Shown: positions 25,771 to 35,149 of the stretch, piece after piece | Layout of the letters: the number at the start of each line of letters is the position of its first letter | How positions within the stretch are numbered: the stretch's first letter is position 1 | From: GCA-002733465 sp039969155 | GTDB lineage: Bacteria > Pseudomonadota > Gammaproteobacteria > Enterobacterales > Kangiellaceae | NCBI GenBank assembly: GCA_039969155.1 | Contig: JBDVOJ010000010.1 | Coordinates: 1 to 64,000 of the forward strand | DNA: 64,000 nt | Reading direction: 5' to 3' | Program-made: the position numbers and the translations under genes | The notes under the pieces: model-generated | Databases searched by the model: none | The model's input: only the letters and a program-made list of their open reading frames with translations | What the model was told of the DNA's origin: nothing

Positions 25771-28470
25771 TTATAGGTTGATTGTATATCGAATATAAGG
25801 AGTACGACCCTGCTCACTATACAGGCCAGTGTCATAGTTTCTTAATTCAACATCCCGGTTTAAAGAAGGATCTCTATCTAACAAGTTCCTAACACCGATA
25901 CGCAATTCGCTATCCCAAGGTAGAGATACCGAGTATTGTAGATCATGAGTAGTATAACTCGCTACATGCCCAACTAAATCTAACGAACCATTCATAGAAG
26001 TCGAATCAATATAGCTAGTTAGCAAGGTTACACGGTGGTCATCGAAAGCAATACTGTTGGTCCAATTAGCTCGAGATTCTGGTAATCCCTGAGTTCCCAC
26101 AAAATTGTCGCCAAATTGAGAGAAGTCTAATACATAACCAATTTGCAGATTGGTATCGAATCTTACTGAATCCATATCTAGTCCATATCGAATATTTAAG
26201 TCTAGACCTTCTGTATCGAACTCAGATATATTCGCTTGCACCGCTACAACACCTAATAACCCACCATTTGGAGCACGACTAACTGATGTACCTGATGGTA
26301 AAGGTTGCCCCCTAGATTCTCTGTCCAAAATCGTAGTTGCACTTATTCCAGCAATAGCTTTAGTTAGCTGGATATTGTAGTAGTCTAAGCTCATACTGAA
26401 GTCATCCATTGGAGCCCATGCTACACCTGCAGAATACTGATCTGATTCCTCAGCTTCTAAATCAGGGTTACCACCAGAACTTACAGGTATTTGATCAGCT
26501 AGACACGCTTGGTCAACTGCAAGTACGGCTGCTTCATCCCAACTATCAGAGTTAGCGGGAGTAAATCCTGCTGCAGCACGGCATGAAGTTATGTCAGCTA
26601 CACGAGGGTTACCGGTACTTACCGCTGAGAATAGGTCACTTAGAGTTGGAGCTCGGAACCCAGAACCGAAGCTAGCTCTTAGTACTAACTCATCCATTGG
26701 TTGGTATCGAACAGATGCCTTTCCAGTAAACGCTCCATCTACATTTTGATCACTATAATCATCAAAACGACCTGCGATAGAAACTTCTAGCTCTTCAGTA
26801 AATGGCATACTTAACTCGCCAAATACAGACCATTGCTCACGATCGCCTGCAGCACTGTTACCGGCAGATCCAATTACGGCGCCAGCTTCTGACTGTTGGT
26901 CATATATATCTGCATAGAACGATTCTCTGTAGTCTCCACCGAAAGCGACTTGTGCAGAACCGCCTCCCATTTCAAACGCATCCATAGAGAATGTTGCTGA
27001 AATGGCGTCTACTTTAGATTCACCTTGACGGCCAATAGTTATAGAGTGCTCTGCAGCATCGCTTACACCGTCACCATCCAAATCAGTTGTGGTATTAACA
27101 AACGGGTCTGTCCAATCGTAATCACCGTTAGCAATTGCTGTTCGCAGTGTTGACTCCAAACCGTAATTATATCCAACGCTATCAAATAAATATCTACCAG
27201 ACTGAACATAGACTTCATAGTCGACGCTATCTCCGAGTACACCTTCAAGACCAATTGTAAAATCAGTTACGTGGTTAGTATTTGTATTATCACGAGGACC
27301 ATTACCTGCCATACGATGACCTAAATACGAATACTCAAACTCTGTGAAACCAGGAAGAGTAGCGTAATCAGTTCCCCATGCATCATTAACACCTTCACCA
27401 ACAAACGGTCCTACAAAACCTAGCGCAGGTGCATAACGACCAAAGCCTTGAGTTTGAGTATAGGTAAATTTCGAGAAGAAGTTGTGATCATTAGATATTT
27501 CATAATTGCCGTTAACGAAAATAGATTTGCTATCGATCGCACCATTTTGCATCGCAATGTTAGCAAAATTGTAGGCACATACTGTTGAACCAGGACTTCT
27601 TGGGTGAGTTAACTCACGATAGAAATCTGGGTAGTTAGTTTCTAACGCATCACACCCAGGTGCAGCGGTATAATCTGGAACACTACCGAGAAAGCTCCAG
27701 ATCGAGTTACCCCAAGCACTTACATTATAAGTGTCAGCAAAGTCACCCGTCTCGCCCCAGTCACCAGCCGTATACCAGCGATCTCTTTGGAAAATTCCCT
27801 CACGAGATTCCCAAGAAATGCCCGCAGATATGTTTCCTTTCTGACCAGCAGTACCGATTAAGATGCTACCAGCTTCTTCGTCGCCGCCTTCCTGGGTTGG
27901 ACGCCCGGCAGAAACGCTGATTTGAGCTCCTTCAAAATCTTTTCTTGTAATGATGTTAATTACACCACCAATTGCGTCAGAACCATAAACAGCTGAGGCG
28001 CCGTCTTGTAGGATCTCAACTCTTTCAACTAATGCAGCTGGAATCGAGTTTAAATCAACATTACCGCCACCTAAAACGGGTGAAGATACAGCACGTCGAC
28101 CATCAACAAGAATCAGAGAACGGTTAGAACCTAATCCTCTCAAAGAGATGTTAGCCTGACTTTGACCCGAAGAGCCAGAAACAGTTCTAAACGAACCAAA
28201 TGAGTTAAAAGTAGTGTTTCTCAAAACTTCAGAAATGGCTACCTGACCTGAAGCATCTATATCTTCACGTGAGATTACTGTTACTGGAAGCGCACCTTCA
28301 ACGTCGGTTCGTTTGATACGCGAACCAGTAATAGTGATTTTTTGTTCGTCAGAAGCCTCGTCTTCCGCAGCAAATACTGCTGGGGCTGAAAAAGCGGTTA
28401 TAGAAGAACTAGCAATAAGAGCAAGTTTTACTGCTCTTGCCAGTGGGTTTTGTTTGATTGTTTTACTCAA
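25771..28470 (-). CDS. TonB-dependent outer-membrane receptor
   Basis: This 899-residue protein has a signal peptide cleaved after AVFAA, TonB-box-like QKITITGSRIKR, plug domain (LPVTVISREDIDASGQ, VNLNSIPAALVERVEILQDGASAVYGSDAIGG-type core) and a beta-barrel ending in TPYIRYTINL. It starts with TTG at 28470 behind GGGAGAAA, the same layout as the receptor at 14511-17393. It is divergent from the halogenase-like gene; receptor-halogenase neighbours recur in marine and freshwater proteobacteria. The ligand is unknown. Energy should come from the TonB operon at 8.8-14 kb. Confidence 0.94.
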   Translation of the reverse strand: MSKTIKQNPLARAVKLALIASSSITAFSAPAVFAAEDEASDEQKITITGSRIKRTDVEGALPVTVISREDIDASGQVAISEVLRNTTFNSFGSFRTVSGSSGQSQANISLRGLGSNRSLILVDGRRAVSSPVLGGGNVDLNSIPAALVERVEILQDGASAVYGSDAIGGVINIITRKDFEGAQISVSAGRPTQEGGDEEAGSILIGTAGQKGNISAGISWESREGIFQRDRWYTAGDWGETGDFADTYNVSAWGNSIWSFLGSVPDYTAAPGCDALETNYPDFYRELTHPRSPGSTVCAYNFANIAMQNGAIDSKSIFVNGNYEISNDHNFFSKFTYTQTQGFGRYAPALGFVGPFVGEGVNDAWGTDYATLPGFTEFEYSYLGHRMAGNGPRDNTNTNHVTDFTIGLEGVLGDSVDYEVYVQSGRYLFDSVGYNYGLESTLRTAIANGDYDWTDPFVNTTTDLDGDGVSDAAEHSITIGRQGESKVDAISATFSMDAFEMGGGSAQVAFGGDYRESFYADIYDQQSEAGAVIGSAGNSAAGDREQWSVFGELSMPFTEELEVSIAGRFDDYSDQNVDGAFTGKASVRYQPMDELVLRASFGSGFRAPTLSDLFSAVSTGNPRVADITSCRAAAGFTPANSDSWDEAAVLAVDQACLADQIPVSSGGNPDLEAEESDQYSAGVAWAPMDDFSMSLDYYNIQLTKAIAGISATTILDRESRGQPLPSGTSVSRAPNGGLLGVVAVQANISEFDTEGLDLNIRYGLDMDSVRFDTNLQIGYVLDFSQFGDNFVGTQGLPESRANWTNSIAFDDHRVTLLTSYIDSTSMNGSLDLVGHVASYTTHDLQYSVSLPWDSELRIGVRNLLDRDPSLNRDVELRNYDTGLYSEQGRTPYIRYTINL

Positions 28471-28863
28471 TTTATTTCTCCCAGGTTGTCATGGAGGTTG
28501 TTATTTAACAAATACTCGGCTCGCCGTTATTGTTCAGCAAGTCCGAACTTTGTCTTTTGTTGGCCATACGGCCTGATCTGCCAAAAGCGATAATAACTGG
28601 ATTTTATAATGTAGGTCAACAGCTAATATTGCTAATTTTCTGGTAATTTTGGACTCTTTATCAATCTATGGGTTAGGCGCTAGAAGCCCGTAATCCATGA
28701 CGTTAAGTGATATTTAGGCTCTAACAAGGCAAGTTTATAAGCATGCAGAATGGAGCATTGTGTTTAAAATTTTCAGTCAATAGTGAGCACTTTGTTGCCA
28801 ATTAGATTTGACTGATAGAGGTTAGATAGATTCTAATTAAGTCTTAAATTAACGCAAAGGTCT
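28471..28863. other. Divergent promoter region between receptor and halogenase-like gene
   Basis: About 390 bp of AT-rich sequence that must hold both promoters. A GC-richer patch with GGCCATACGGCC occurs near 28562. No RNA gene, coding frame with a ribosome-binding site, or copy of the palindrome seen at 17560 was found. Confidence 0.45.
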
Positions 28864-30387
28864 ATGCAATTGACAACGAACAAGCAAATGAACACAGCTC
28901 AAGGTTTTAAACACATTATTATTCTCGGCGGCGGAACAGCGGGCTGGATGACTGCTAGCCTTTTAGCAAAGCGCTGGCATGAAAAAGGAGTTAAAATATC
29001 TGTGGTGGAATCGCCAGATATAGGAATCATTGGTGTAGGTGAAGGATCTACTCCATCATTGAAGGTTTTTTTTGACTCTATCGGCGTCCCCGAAAGCGAG
29101 TGGATGAGTCAATGTAACGCAACATATAAGAATGGTATTCGTTTTGTCAATTGGTCAACAACCCCCGGCTTTGAGAGCTATTTTCACCCATTTACTTCTA
29201 CTGTTGACCCTCAAACTCAGAGTATTTTTGAATACAATACGGTATTGCGCCGTAAAGGAATAAATGTTCACGCTCACCCCGACCGCTTTTTCCTGAACAC
29301 TAAACTAGCTGAAAAATCATTATCTCCCAAGGCAAATTATAATTTCCCTCTACCTGTAAGCTATGGATACCATTTCGATGCGGCACTAATAGGAAGATTT
29401 CTACGGGAACGCGCCATAAAAATAGGCGTGAATCATATTGAAGCTGAGGTTTGTGATGTTGTAACCAACCAAAGCGGGCAAATATGCAGCCTCAAAACTA
29501 CAAAAGGTCAGACGCTTAGCGGAGACTTCTTTGTGGACTGTTCCGGCTTCAAATCTTTATTAATTGAAAAGACTTTGAATGTTAGACATATTAGCTTCAA
29601 AGAAAATCTTTTTAACGATGCAGCTGTGACTTTCCCAACACCTATTACAAAATCTATTCCATCGGAAACTGTATCTACCGCCATGAAAAACGGTTGGGCT
29701 TGGAAGATCCCCTTAACAAACAGGTTTGGTAATGGCTATGTATACAGTAGTGACTTTTGCACTTCTGACGATGCAGAAACCGAGCTGCGACAGTCGCTAA
29801 ACGCGATGGAATTAGATTCCGAAGCTCGTCACTTAAAAATGCGAGTAGGTCGTTTCGAGAAGCACTGGGAGAAAAACTGCCTCGCAGTTGGTTTGTCGCA
29901 AGGATTTATAGAGCCCTTGGAAGCAACGGCTTTGCATTTTATTCAAGCGACCGTTGGGGAATTTATGACTGCAGTAGAAAAGGGCAATTTTAGTAGTAAG
30001 CATCGAGATACTTTTAATCACAGAATTAACCGAAATTTTGAAGGAGTTAGAGATTATATAGTGACACATTACAAAACAAATTCTCGAGAAGACACTCAAT
30101 ATTGGAAAGCTTGCAGAAACAATAAAAATATATCTAATTCATTAGTGCAGTTATTTAACACCTGGGTTAATGGAGAGAATCTAACCAAAGACCTACGTCA
30201 GCAAGATATCGATAAATACTATTTTCCCATTTCATGGCATGTGATTTTTGCTGGTATGGGGGTATTTCCTGATCAGTCTAAGCTGCAAGCTCCTGGTGCT
30301 GATTTGAAAAACTTTGAATTAAGTGAAGTCGATGAGTTTATTAATAGATGTAGTCTGAATTTCGTCCCACACTCCCAGCACTTATAA
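28864..30387 (+). CDS. Flavin-dependent tryptophan-halogenase family protein
   Basis: This 507-residue protein has the FAD motif ILGGGTAGWM (residues 20-29), the second signature GVGEGSTPSL (57-66), a Lys in NATYKNGIRF (Lys89) that fits the catalytic lysine of PrnA, the halogenase motif NGWAWKIPL, and GFIEPLEATALHF with Glu350 at the place of the PrnA catalytic Glu. These residues are consistent with an active halogenase. Members next to TonB receptors rarely have a known substrate and some prefer bromide. AAAGG stands close (three bases) before the ATG at 28864. No free reductase gene is nearby; a host flavin reductase would be needed. Confidence 0.9.
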   Translation: MQLTTNKQMNTAQGFKHIIILGGGTAGWMTASLLAKRWHEKGVKISVVESPDIGIIGVGEGSTPSLKVFFDSIGVPESEWMSQCNATYKNGIRFVNWSTTPGFESYFHPFTSTVDPQTQSIFEYNTVLRRKGINVHAHPDRFFLNTKLAEKSLSPKANYNFPLPVSYGYHFDAALIGRFLRERAIKIGVNHIEAEVCDVVTNQSGQICSLKTTKGQTLSGDFFVDCSGFKSLLIEKTLNVRHISFKENLFNDAAVTFPTPITKSIPSETVSTAMKNGWAWKIPLTNRFGNGYVYSSDFCTSDDAETELRQSLNAMELDSEARHLKMRVGRFEKHWEKNCLAVGLSQGFIEPLEATALHFIQATVGEFMTAVEKGNFSSKHRDTFNHRINRNFEGVRDYIVTHYKTNSREDTQYWKACRNNKNISNSLVQLFNTWVNGENLTKDLRQQDIDKYYFPISWHVIFAGMGVFPDQSKLQAPGADLKNFELSEVDEFINRCSLNFVPHSQHL

Positions 30388-30822
30388 TATTATTTAAAAA
30401 ATGCTAAATCTTGTGTAATCAATCTCAGAAAAGTTACGCTAGTTTTTAGCATGTTTATTAGAAACTCTATAAAAAGATATTTTCCAACCTTTGAAGACAT
30501 AGTCTAGGGCGCCATTTACTCACTTGTATGCTAATTTGCAACTAACTATGATAGCTTCATTGTATACCATACGAAACGCAAATGCCTCCCGCAAGTCCAT
30601 CGCTCACGGTCTTAATGGGGCTGTTCTAGTTAGGACTAATACACTTCAACTGTTCTTAAGAATTGATTCTTAGATGTACAAATATAAATCTAAACAGATT
30701 GATGCTGACTTTCTTTTCCCTCAAAAAATCAACCTAGTAGAGCCACAAAGCCACCAAAGAATTAATTTGCGTAGACTTACACACTACTAAAAATGTATCT
30801 CAGTCACTTATTTAGCAATATG
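30388..30822. other. Convergent intergenic region of about 430 bp
   Basis: It lies between the halogenase-like gene and the lipoprotein gene. AT-rich, with a slightly GC-richer patch around 30575-30625. A 41-codon frame at 30548-30673 has no ribosome-binding site. No terminator with a clear U tract was recognised. Confidence 0.4.
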
Positions 30823-32511
30823 TTAATTGGGATAGCTAATAGTAATAAACTGATTACTCGATACGTTTTCCAACACAGAGATAGCTTCTTCGCTATCTCT
30901 CCACTCGACTCTGATTTCGTCAACTATTGAGTTTGCAGCAAGCCCAAAATGTGCTTCAAGCGAAACTTGAGAACTATAACTTGCTCCTAATTGAATTTCT
31001 CTCATCATAACTATTCCACCAGATTCAACAAAAACCCTTGCACCAACAGCACTCACATTTTTTTCTTTTCCAATCAATTTAACAGTTAAAAAATTGTTTC
31101 CGTCCGCGAAGTTTTTATTTTTAAATAATGTGGGGACACTCCCCATGTCAGTTAATAAAATATCTATATCACCATCTTTGTCATAATCGTAGCATCCTAC
31201 ACCTCGGCCCTGACCTAAATGAGTAACGCCTAGTTGACTTGCCATTTCTGTAAAAGTCCCATCTTGATTAGAAATAAATAAAACTGTAGGGTCTTGCACA
31301 AATTGACTGAAGTCTTCATTATTATTGCCAGCAGCAGACATCATTCCGTTTGTTTGTAAAATGTCGAGATACCCATCATTATTAAAGTCTGCAAAACAAC
31401 TTCCCCAGCCCCAAAATCCTTGTCTGACCCCTGCTCGGTCGGTAATGTCTACAAATTGCCCAGCACCATCATTTTCGTAAAGTCGATTGCCCGACTCACC
31501 ACCACCATATTGGTTAACATCTATGGGGTTCCAAATAGAAGTGACAAACCAATCTAAATCACCATCGTTATCGAAGTCTGCAACGCTGGCCCCCATGCCG
31601 TTTTCATCTGAAATGACTGAGGTTGTCTGGTCTACGAACAAGTCGCTCATCGTATTTATCAGTACTTGACTTGAAGAGAAGTCCCCTGCCATTAATAAGT
31701 CTGGGTATAGGTCTTGGTTGATATCAGCAAAAATAGGAGTGAATGATAATTCCTCGGACAAATTAGGGTCGCCCATATAATCTCTCGGGCGAATATCTAC
31801 TTTTTCACTGACATCAGTAAAACGTCCTTCACCGTCATTTTCCCACAAGTACTCCAAACGACTATGTTCACCCCAGCTTTCTCTCCAATGGGAAAAAACT
31901 AAATCGATGTCATCATCACGATCGTAATCTGCGGCTGATACAGACATTGCACCCTTAGTGAGTACTAGGTTAGTAGACGATGTTATATCTGTGAATGTCT
32001 TATCCCCGTTATTACGATAGACTAATATATGCTCAGAAGCGTCTATTAAAGCCACTAAATCTAGCAGTCCATCCCCGTCTACATCTGCGAAAATTCCACC
32101 ACGTTCGTTTGATTGCGCACCAATACCCGAGGATGAAGTAATATCTGCATAGCCTTCATTCCCGACATACTCGAATAAACGACCGGTACCATTCATCCCG
32201 TAGGTTATAAATATGTCTTGGTCGCCATCATTATCGATATCACCGATTGCCATCCCCCCAGTCATTCCCTGTCGAATAGTTGTACCATGAGGGCTGGCTG
32301 GTTGAACGCATAATCCAACAGTTTGAGTCGCTTTTACAAAAGCAGATTCCGACGTATTGATATCGTCAAAACAAAGCGGTGATGTGGCTGTTTCGTTCTC
32401 CTCCGGTTGAGGTGAGCTGCTACCACCGCAACCACAAAAAAATAACCCTATAAAAATCAAAAAGCTATATTGTTTGATTTGATGTTTTTTAAAGAGCGAA
32501 AAAAATTGCAT
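30823..32511 (-). CDS. FG-GAP/VCBS and ASPIC/UnbV repeat lipoprotein (CRTAC1-like)
   Basis: This 562-residue protein has a lipoprotein signal ending FFCGCGGSSS (acylated Cys probably residue 28). It has about seven Asp-rich calcium-binding blades, such as DIDNDGDQDIF, DVDGDGLLDLV, DFDNDGDLDWF and DYDKDGDIDIL, expected to fold as an integrin-like propeller. A C-terminal ASPIC/UnbV domain follows (VGARVFVESGG to VEWRDSEEAI). ATG 32511 was chosen because AGGA lies nine bases upstream; an in-frame TTG further up lacks one. It would be anchored to a membrane facing the periplasm or outside. The function is unknown. The Asp-rich loops could be oxygenase substrates, but that is speculation. Confidence 0.87.
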   Translation of the reverse strand: MQFFSLFKKHQIKQYSFLIFIGLFFCGCGGSSSPQPEENETATSPLCFDDINTSESAFVKATQTVGLCVQPASPHGTTIRQGMTGGMAIGDIDNDGDQDIFITYGMNGTGRLFEYVGNEGYADITSSSGIGAQSNERGGIFADVDGDGLLDLVALIDASEHILVYRNNGDKTFTDITSSTNLVLTKGAMSVSAADYDRDDDIDLVFSHWRESWGEHSRLEYLWENDGEGRFTDVSEKVDIRPRDYMGDPNLSEELSFTPIFADINQDLYPDLLMAGDFSSSQVLINTMSDLFVDQTTSVISDENGMGASVADFDNDGDLDWFVTSIWNPIDVNQYGGGESGNRLYENDGAGQFVDITDRAGVRQGFWGWGSCFADFNNDGYLDILQTNGMMSAAGNNNEDFSQFVQDPTVLFISNQDGTFTEMASQLGVTHLGQGRGVGCYDYDKDGDIDILLTDMGSVPTLFKNKNFADGNNFLTVKLIGKEKNVSAVGARVFVESGGIVMMREIQLGASYSSQVSLEAHFGLAANSIVDEIRVEWRDSEEAISVLENVSSNQFITISYPN

Positions 32512-32972
32512 TGCGTGATTCCTACTTTTGATGGTCGCCAAACTACGAAAAAATTAAAACCTGCTAACCCCATTATATCCCCGCGCCCTAACTTCTCCTA
32601 GAAAGCAATAATCAATCGATTTGTGCTTCGCTAAGCATATTTAAACACTAAGACCCTGCGTCTTAGGTTAGACTTTAGAGTTGCTCCCTCCATTTTCATG
32701 AGCGTTAATTCCGACAGATATCAACTAAATTTATCGCAAAAAAATGGATAAACAGACTATTACATGCTTTTTTCTAGAGGCGCCACAAGTTCTTGCTAAT
32801 TAAACAGTAAACTGGAGCTAACATTACAGCAGACGAATAATAATTTCGAGTCGCTTAGTTAAAGAATAGATAAATGACTAAGCCCAACCCCGAATAACTT
32901 GGTCAGGCGTAATTCATAAATAAAGAATATGGCTCTATGCAGCGTCGGATATCTCCGTCGCCGGTCAACATT
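32512..32972. other. Intergenic region of about 460 bp
   Basis: It lies between the S9 peptidase stop and the lipoprotein start, both on the minus strand. A weak imperfect stem occurs near 32942-32965 (GCGTCGGA/TCCGTCGC) without a U tract. No gene or RNA was recognised; the lipoprotein promoter should be here. Confidence 0.4.
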
Positions 32973-34967
32973 CTATGAACTTTTAATCTTTGGCGCTCCC
33001 GGCCCGATGTGTTTTTCAAGAAATTCTAGAATTTCGCCATAAAGCTCAATTCGATTGTTTTCTTTAGAAAAACCATGCCCTTCTTCATCTTTGTATAGAA
33101 CATTGTAGGGCTTACCAGCAGCTTTCAATTTCTCTTCTAATAAATAAGCGTTATCTATGGGAACACGAACATCTGCTCCTCCATGAACGATTAGTAAGGC
33201 GGCCTTAAGCTTGTCAACATGATAAACCGGTGAACGTTCTTTGACATTTTCATAGCCACCAATCGCATAATTCATATACCAATCTTTTCTTTCTCCGCCT
33301 TTCGGGCCTCTAAAAGAGTCTGCTTTGTCCCACTGCATAGCCATCTCATAAACCCCAGCATCAGGAATGGAGCATTTGTATAAATCAGGCTCCTTAACAA
33401 CCGCGTTCATTGAAGCATAACCTCCGTAAGATACGCCATGAATACAAATTCTCTCCGGATCGGCTATGCCAATATTGATCGCCCATTTAGTCGCATCAGT
33501 CAAGTCATCTTGCATTTTAGCGCCCCATTCGGTCTCGCCGGCATTCTGAAAATCTTCTCCGTACCCACCCGACCCTCTGAAGTTTAATTGCAATACTAAA
33601 TACCCACGGCTCGCTAGCATTTGTGCTCGGCGGTCCCAACCCCAACGATCACTAACTCCGTATGGGCCACCATGAGGGTAGACTACCATCGGTAAATCTT
33701 TTTCTGACACATTGCTAGGAATTGTTAACTGACCAAAGATTTTTAATCCATCTCTCGCTTTTAATGAAAAAGGTTCAACAGCCGCCATTTCACTAGCCTT
33801 GACTTCCGGTTTTGAGCTTGCCAAGTAGGAGAGTTTTTTTGTTTTGTTATCAAATAAGTAGAATTCCCCTGGGTTTTTGTCACTTCTAACACGTACCACC
33901 GCCAATTCCGCATCATCGGTTCTACTAATCATCGCTACGAATTGATTCTTAAATGCTCCTGCCAATGATTTATTAATGTCAATATCAGCTTTGTTAGCTT
34001 CATTTTCAATATAGTGAATTTCAGGATAACCAGGCTCTAAATACACTCCAACCAATTGATTCTGCGAGCCAATAATTCCTCGCTGGAGATCCACGTCTGG
34101 ATGTCGGTAAATTAGCTTAATACTCTTGGTTTCAAAATTTAGCTGAAATAATCCAGCTGTATCGGCATTTTTCATATCATGATTAGAAGTAAAATACGCC
34201 AATTTTTGATCGGCTGAAATCCCAATCAGGTTAACTACAGGTCTAGTTTTTCTTACGCTTGGAAGCGTCAATCGAGTCCATTTTTGCTGTGAGTCTTTGT
34301 AATGTAAATAACCTTTGTCATCATCAGGGTCAACTTCATCTTCTCCTTGATCATACTCATATGCAAAGCGAACTTGATCATCTAACCCTGTAAATACACC
34401 AACAATACCTGGTCTAGAATGGCGAGCTGCTGGTGGCGTACCTGCAATAAATTTCCTTTTAGCGTTGTAAACGTTTAGTCTCGTTAACTTTGCTTCACCT
34501 TGATCACTCCAATGACTTTTTAGTACCAGAATATGCTTGGGGTCATTACGTAAACGAGAAATCATTCTCATGTTTGAACCTTGAAAATCCCATAAGGTTT
34601 GTCGTTTTGTTCCATCTGCGTTTGCGGCAACCCAAAGAGGGTTTTGATTGCGACCGTCTAGCCAGCCTATTCGTGTGACAACTGTCATTTCGACTCTATC
34701 ATCGTTTACCCAACTAAAACTGCTGACGTGTCGGTTTTCACCAAATTCAAAAGATGAAATGATCTTTTTTGTTTCTCTTTCCATCACAGCTAAGTTGACT
34801 TGAGTTCCCTCTTCATAAGTAAATGCTAGAAACTCCCCCTTAGGAGATATTTCCATATCCAGATATTGCGGGTTCTTGGCAAACACACTCAAATCAGGTA
34901 GCTTATCAGCAGCGCAAGCACTTCCAATAAATAAAGTGATAAACAAAATAGTATAAAGCTTTTTCAT
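32973..34967 (-). CDS. Secreted S9-family prolyl oligopeptidase / dipeptidyl aminopeptidase
   Basis: This 664-residue protein has signal peptide MKKLYTILFITLFIGSACAA, an N-terminal beta-propeller (~residues 25-390) and a C-terminal alpha/beta-hydrolase. The catalytic triad reads Ser513 (HGVSYGGYAS), Asp599 (HGGADVRVP) and His631 (DEEGHGFSK). Such enzymes cut short peptides at Pro or Ala in the periplasm or outside. It lies 182 bp after the radical SAM gene on the same strand. Its place among receptor and peptide-modifying genes suggests it trims imported or secreted peptides; that is inference. Confidence 0.92.
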   Translation of the reverse strand: MKKLYTILFITLFIGSACAADKLPDLSVFAKNPQYLDMEISPKGEFLAFTYEEGTQVNLAVMERETKKIISSFEFGENRHVSSFSWVNDDRVEMTVVTRIGWLDGRNQNPLWVAANADGTKRQTLWDFQGSNMRMISRLRNDPKHILVLKSHWSDQGEAKLTRLNVYNAKRKFIAGTPPAARHSRPGIVGVFTGLDDQVRFAYEYDQGEDEVDPDDDKGYLHYKDSQQKWTRLTLPSVRKTRPVVNLIGISADQKLAYFTSNHDMKNADTAGLFQLNFETKSIKLIYRHPDVDLQRGIIGSQNQLVGVYLEPGYPEIHYIENEANKADIDINKSLAGAFKNQFVAMISRTDDAELAVVRVRSDKNPGEFYLFDNKTKKLSYLASSKPEVKASEMAAVEPFSLKARDGLKIFGQLTIPSNVSEKDLPMVVYPHGGPYGVSDRWGWDRRAQMLASRGYLVLQLNFRGSGGYGEDFQNAGETEWGAKMQDDLTDATKWAINIGIADPERICIHGVSYGGYASMNAVVKEPDLYKCSIPDAGVYEMAMQWDKADSFRGPKGGERKDWYMNYAIGGYENVKERSPVYHVDKLKAALLIVHGGADVRVPIDNAYLLEEKLKAAGKPYNVLYKDEEGHGFSKENNRIELYGEILEFLEKHIGPGAPKIKSS

Positions 34968-35100
34968 GGTTTTTCCTTTATGGGTTTTCGGGGCTACTAA
35001 CCTAGACCAGACCTTATAGCCTCTAGATTTGGTATTTTTTTAACGCATTCTACACAGTTTTAATAATAGCTGCAGAGGTATTATGTGGATTGACTTAAAA

Positions 35101-35125
35101 CGTAATTATTACCAAATTAATTACG
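35101..35125. repeat. Inverted repeat between radical SAM gene and S9 peptidase gene
   Basis: CGTAATTA (35101-35108) and TAATTACG (35118-35125) are perfect inverted copies separated by nine bases. It could be an operator for the peptidase gene or part of a weak terminator for the radical SAM gene. There is no U tract. Confidence 0.35.
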
Positions 35126-35149
35126 TCGTTATTGAAACAACACTATTAA

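Noticed and set aside
30548..30673. 41-codon frame in the convergent gap after the halogenase-like gene
   Set aside because: No Shine-Dalgarno and no recognisable protein features.
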